The notes beneath the pieces were generated by a model. It worked only from the letters and a program-made list of their open reading frames with translations, ran no database searches and was not told the DNA's origin. The translations under genes and the position numbers were made by a program. Of a stretch of 6,145 bases of DNA, positions 5,673-6,145 are shown in pieces. Position 1 is the stretch's first letter. Every line of letters begins with the position of its first letter. The stretch comes from JBCBWG01 sp039186015 (GTDB lineage Bacteria; Pseudomonadota; Alphaproteobacteria; Rhizobiales; Hyphomicrobiaceae). The stretch is from positions 1 to 6,145 of the forward strand of contig JBCDAH010000198.1 in the NCBI GenBank assembly GCA_039186015.1, given 5' to 3'.

Positions 5673-6145
5673 TCAGTGGCTGAGGATCTGGCTCAGGAAC
5701 AGTTTCGTGCGGTCACTGCTGGGATTCGTGAAGAAGACATCCGGCTTGGCGACCTCGACAATCTCGCCCTGGTCCATAAAGACCATCTTGTCGGCAACCG
5801 TGCGTGCAAAGCCCATTTCGTGCGAAACAACAACCATGGTGATGCCGCCGCTGGCGAGTTCGACCATTACGTCCAAGACCTCTTTGATCATTTCCGGATC
5901 CAGCGCGGATGTTGGCTCGTCGAACAACATGATCCGAGGTTGCATGCAGAGGGATCGTGCGATTGCGACACGCTGCTGCTGACCACCCGAGAGCTGGCCC
6001 GGATACTTGTAGGCTTGGTCGGCAACCTGAACCCGCTCCAGAAAACTGAGCGCCATGTCCTCGGCTTCCGCCTTGGTCATGCGGCGCACAAGCATGGGGG
6101 CCAGTGTCAGATTGTCGATGACCCGCATGTGCGGGAACAGATTGA
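5673..6145 (-). CDS. Polar amino acid ABC transporter ATP-binding protein (C-terminal part, cut by window edge)
   Basis: About 157 residues of the ATPase subunit of a polar amino acid (HisP/GlnQ-type) importer are visible; the N-terminal third with Walker A lies beyond the right edge. The visible part starts with NLFPHM, which follows the Q-loop in this family. It continues with the ABC signature LSGGQQQRVAIARSL, Walker B IMLFDEPTSALDPEM, and the H-loop VSHEMGFA, and it ends in the family-typical block RTKLFLSQIL. The frame runs on past the internal ATG at 6128, so that codon is not the start. The protein would couple ATP hydrolysis at the inner membrane face to uptake through permeases and a periplasmic binding protein, expected upstream outside the window. 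Its stop is 43 nt before the class V gene, so the four PLP enzymes probably act on the imported amino acid. The family is certain; the substrate cannot be told from the ATPase. Confidence 0.95.
   Translation of the reverse strand, partial: NLFPHMRVIDNLTLAPMLVRRMTKAEAEDMALSFLERVQVADQAYKYPGQLSGGQQQRVAIARSLCMQPRIMLFDEPTSALDPEMIKEVLDVMVELASGGITMVVVSHEMGFARTVADKMVFMDQGEIVEVAKPDVFFTNPSSDRTKLFLSQILSH

Overview
The window looks like a piece of a moderately GC-rich proteobacterial chromosome. The families present and the mix of ATG and GTG starts with good Shine-Dalgarno sites suggest an alphaproteobacterium, but this is inference and no marker gene fixes the taxon. Every supported gene lies on the minus strand, so transcription runs from the right edge to the left edge.

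Read in the direction of transcription, the layout is: (1) the C-terminal part of a polar amino acid ABC transporter ATPase, cut by the right edge; (2) 43 nt later, a class V (cysteine-desulfurase-fold) PLP enzyme that lacks a recognisable desulfurase cysteine loop; (3) overlapping it by 8 nt, a threonine-aldolase-family PLP enzyme of the GDEQ/EDPT subtype; (4) after 70 nt, a class I aminotransferase; (5) after 116 nt, a second, diverged class I aminotransferase; (6) a 594-nt stretch without a convincing gene, holding a dyad that may be a weak terminator; (7) the N-terminal 76 codons of a dimethylglycine/sarcosine-dehydrogenase-like FAD oxidoreductase, cut by the left edge.

The striking point is four consecutive, non-identical fold-type I PLP enzymes directly behind an amino acid uptake ATPase. 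The simplest reading is a catabolic cluster: import of a polar (perhaps hydroxylated, N-methylated or otherwise unusual) amino acid, C-C or C-N cleavage or isomerisation by the class V enzyme and the aldolase-like enzyme, and two transaminations. N-demethylation by the FAD enzyme may be linked but is probably a separate transcription unit. The substrate cannot be read from the sequence. Several active-site positions in the aldolase and in both aminotransferases differ from the well-studied enzymes, so specificity should not be copied from the family names.

No RNA gene, CRISPR array, insertion sequence or transcriptional regulator was seen inside the window.
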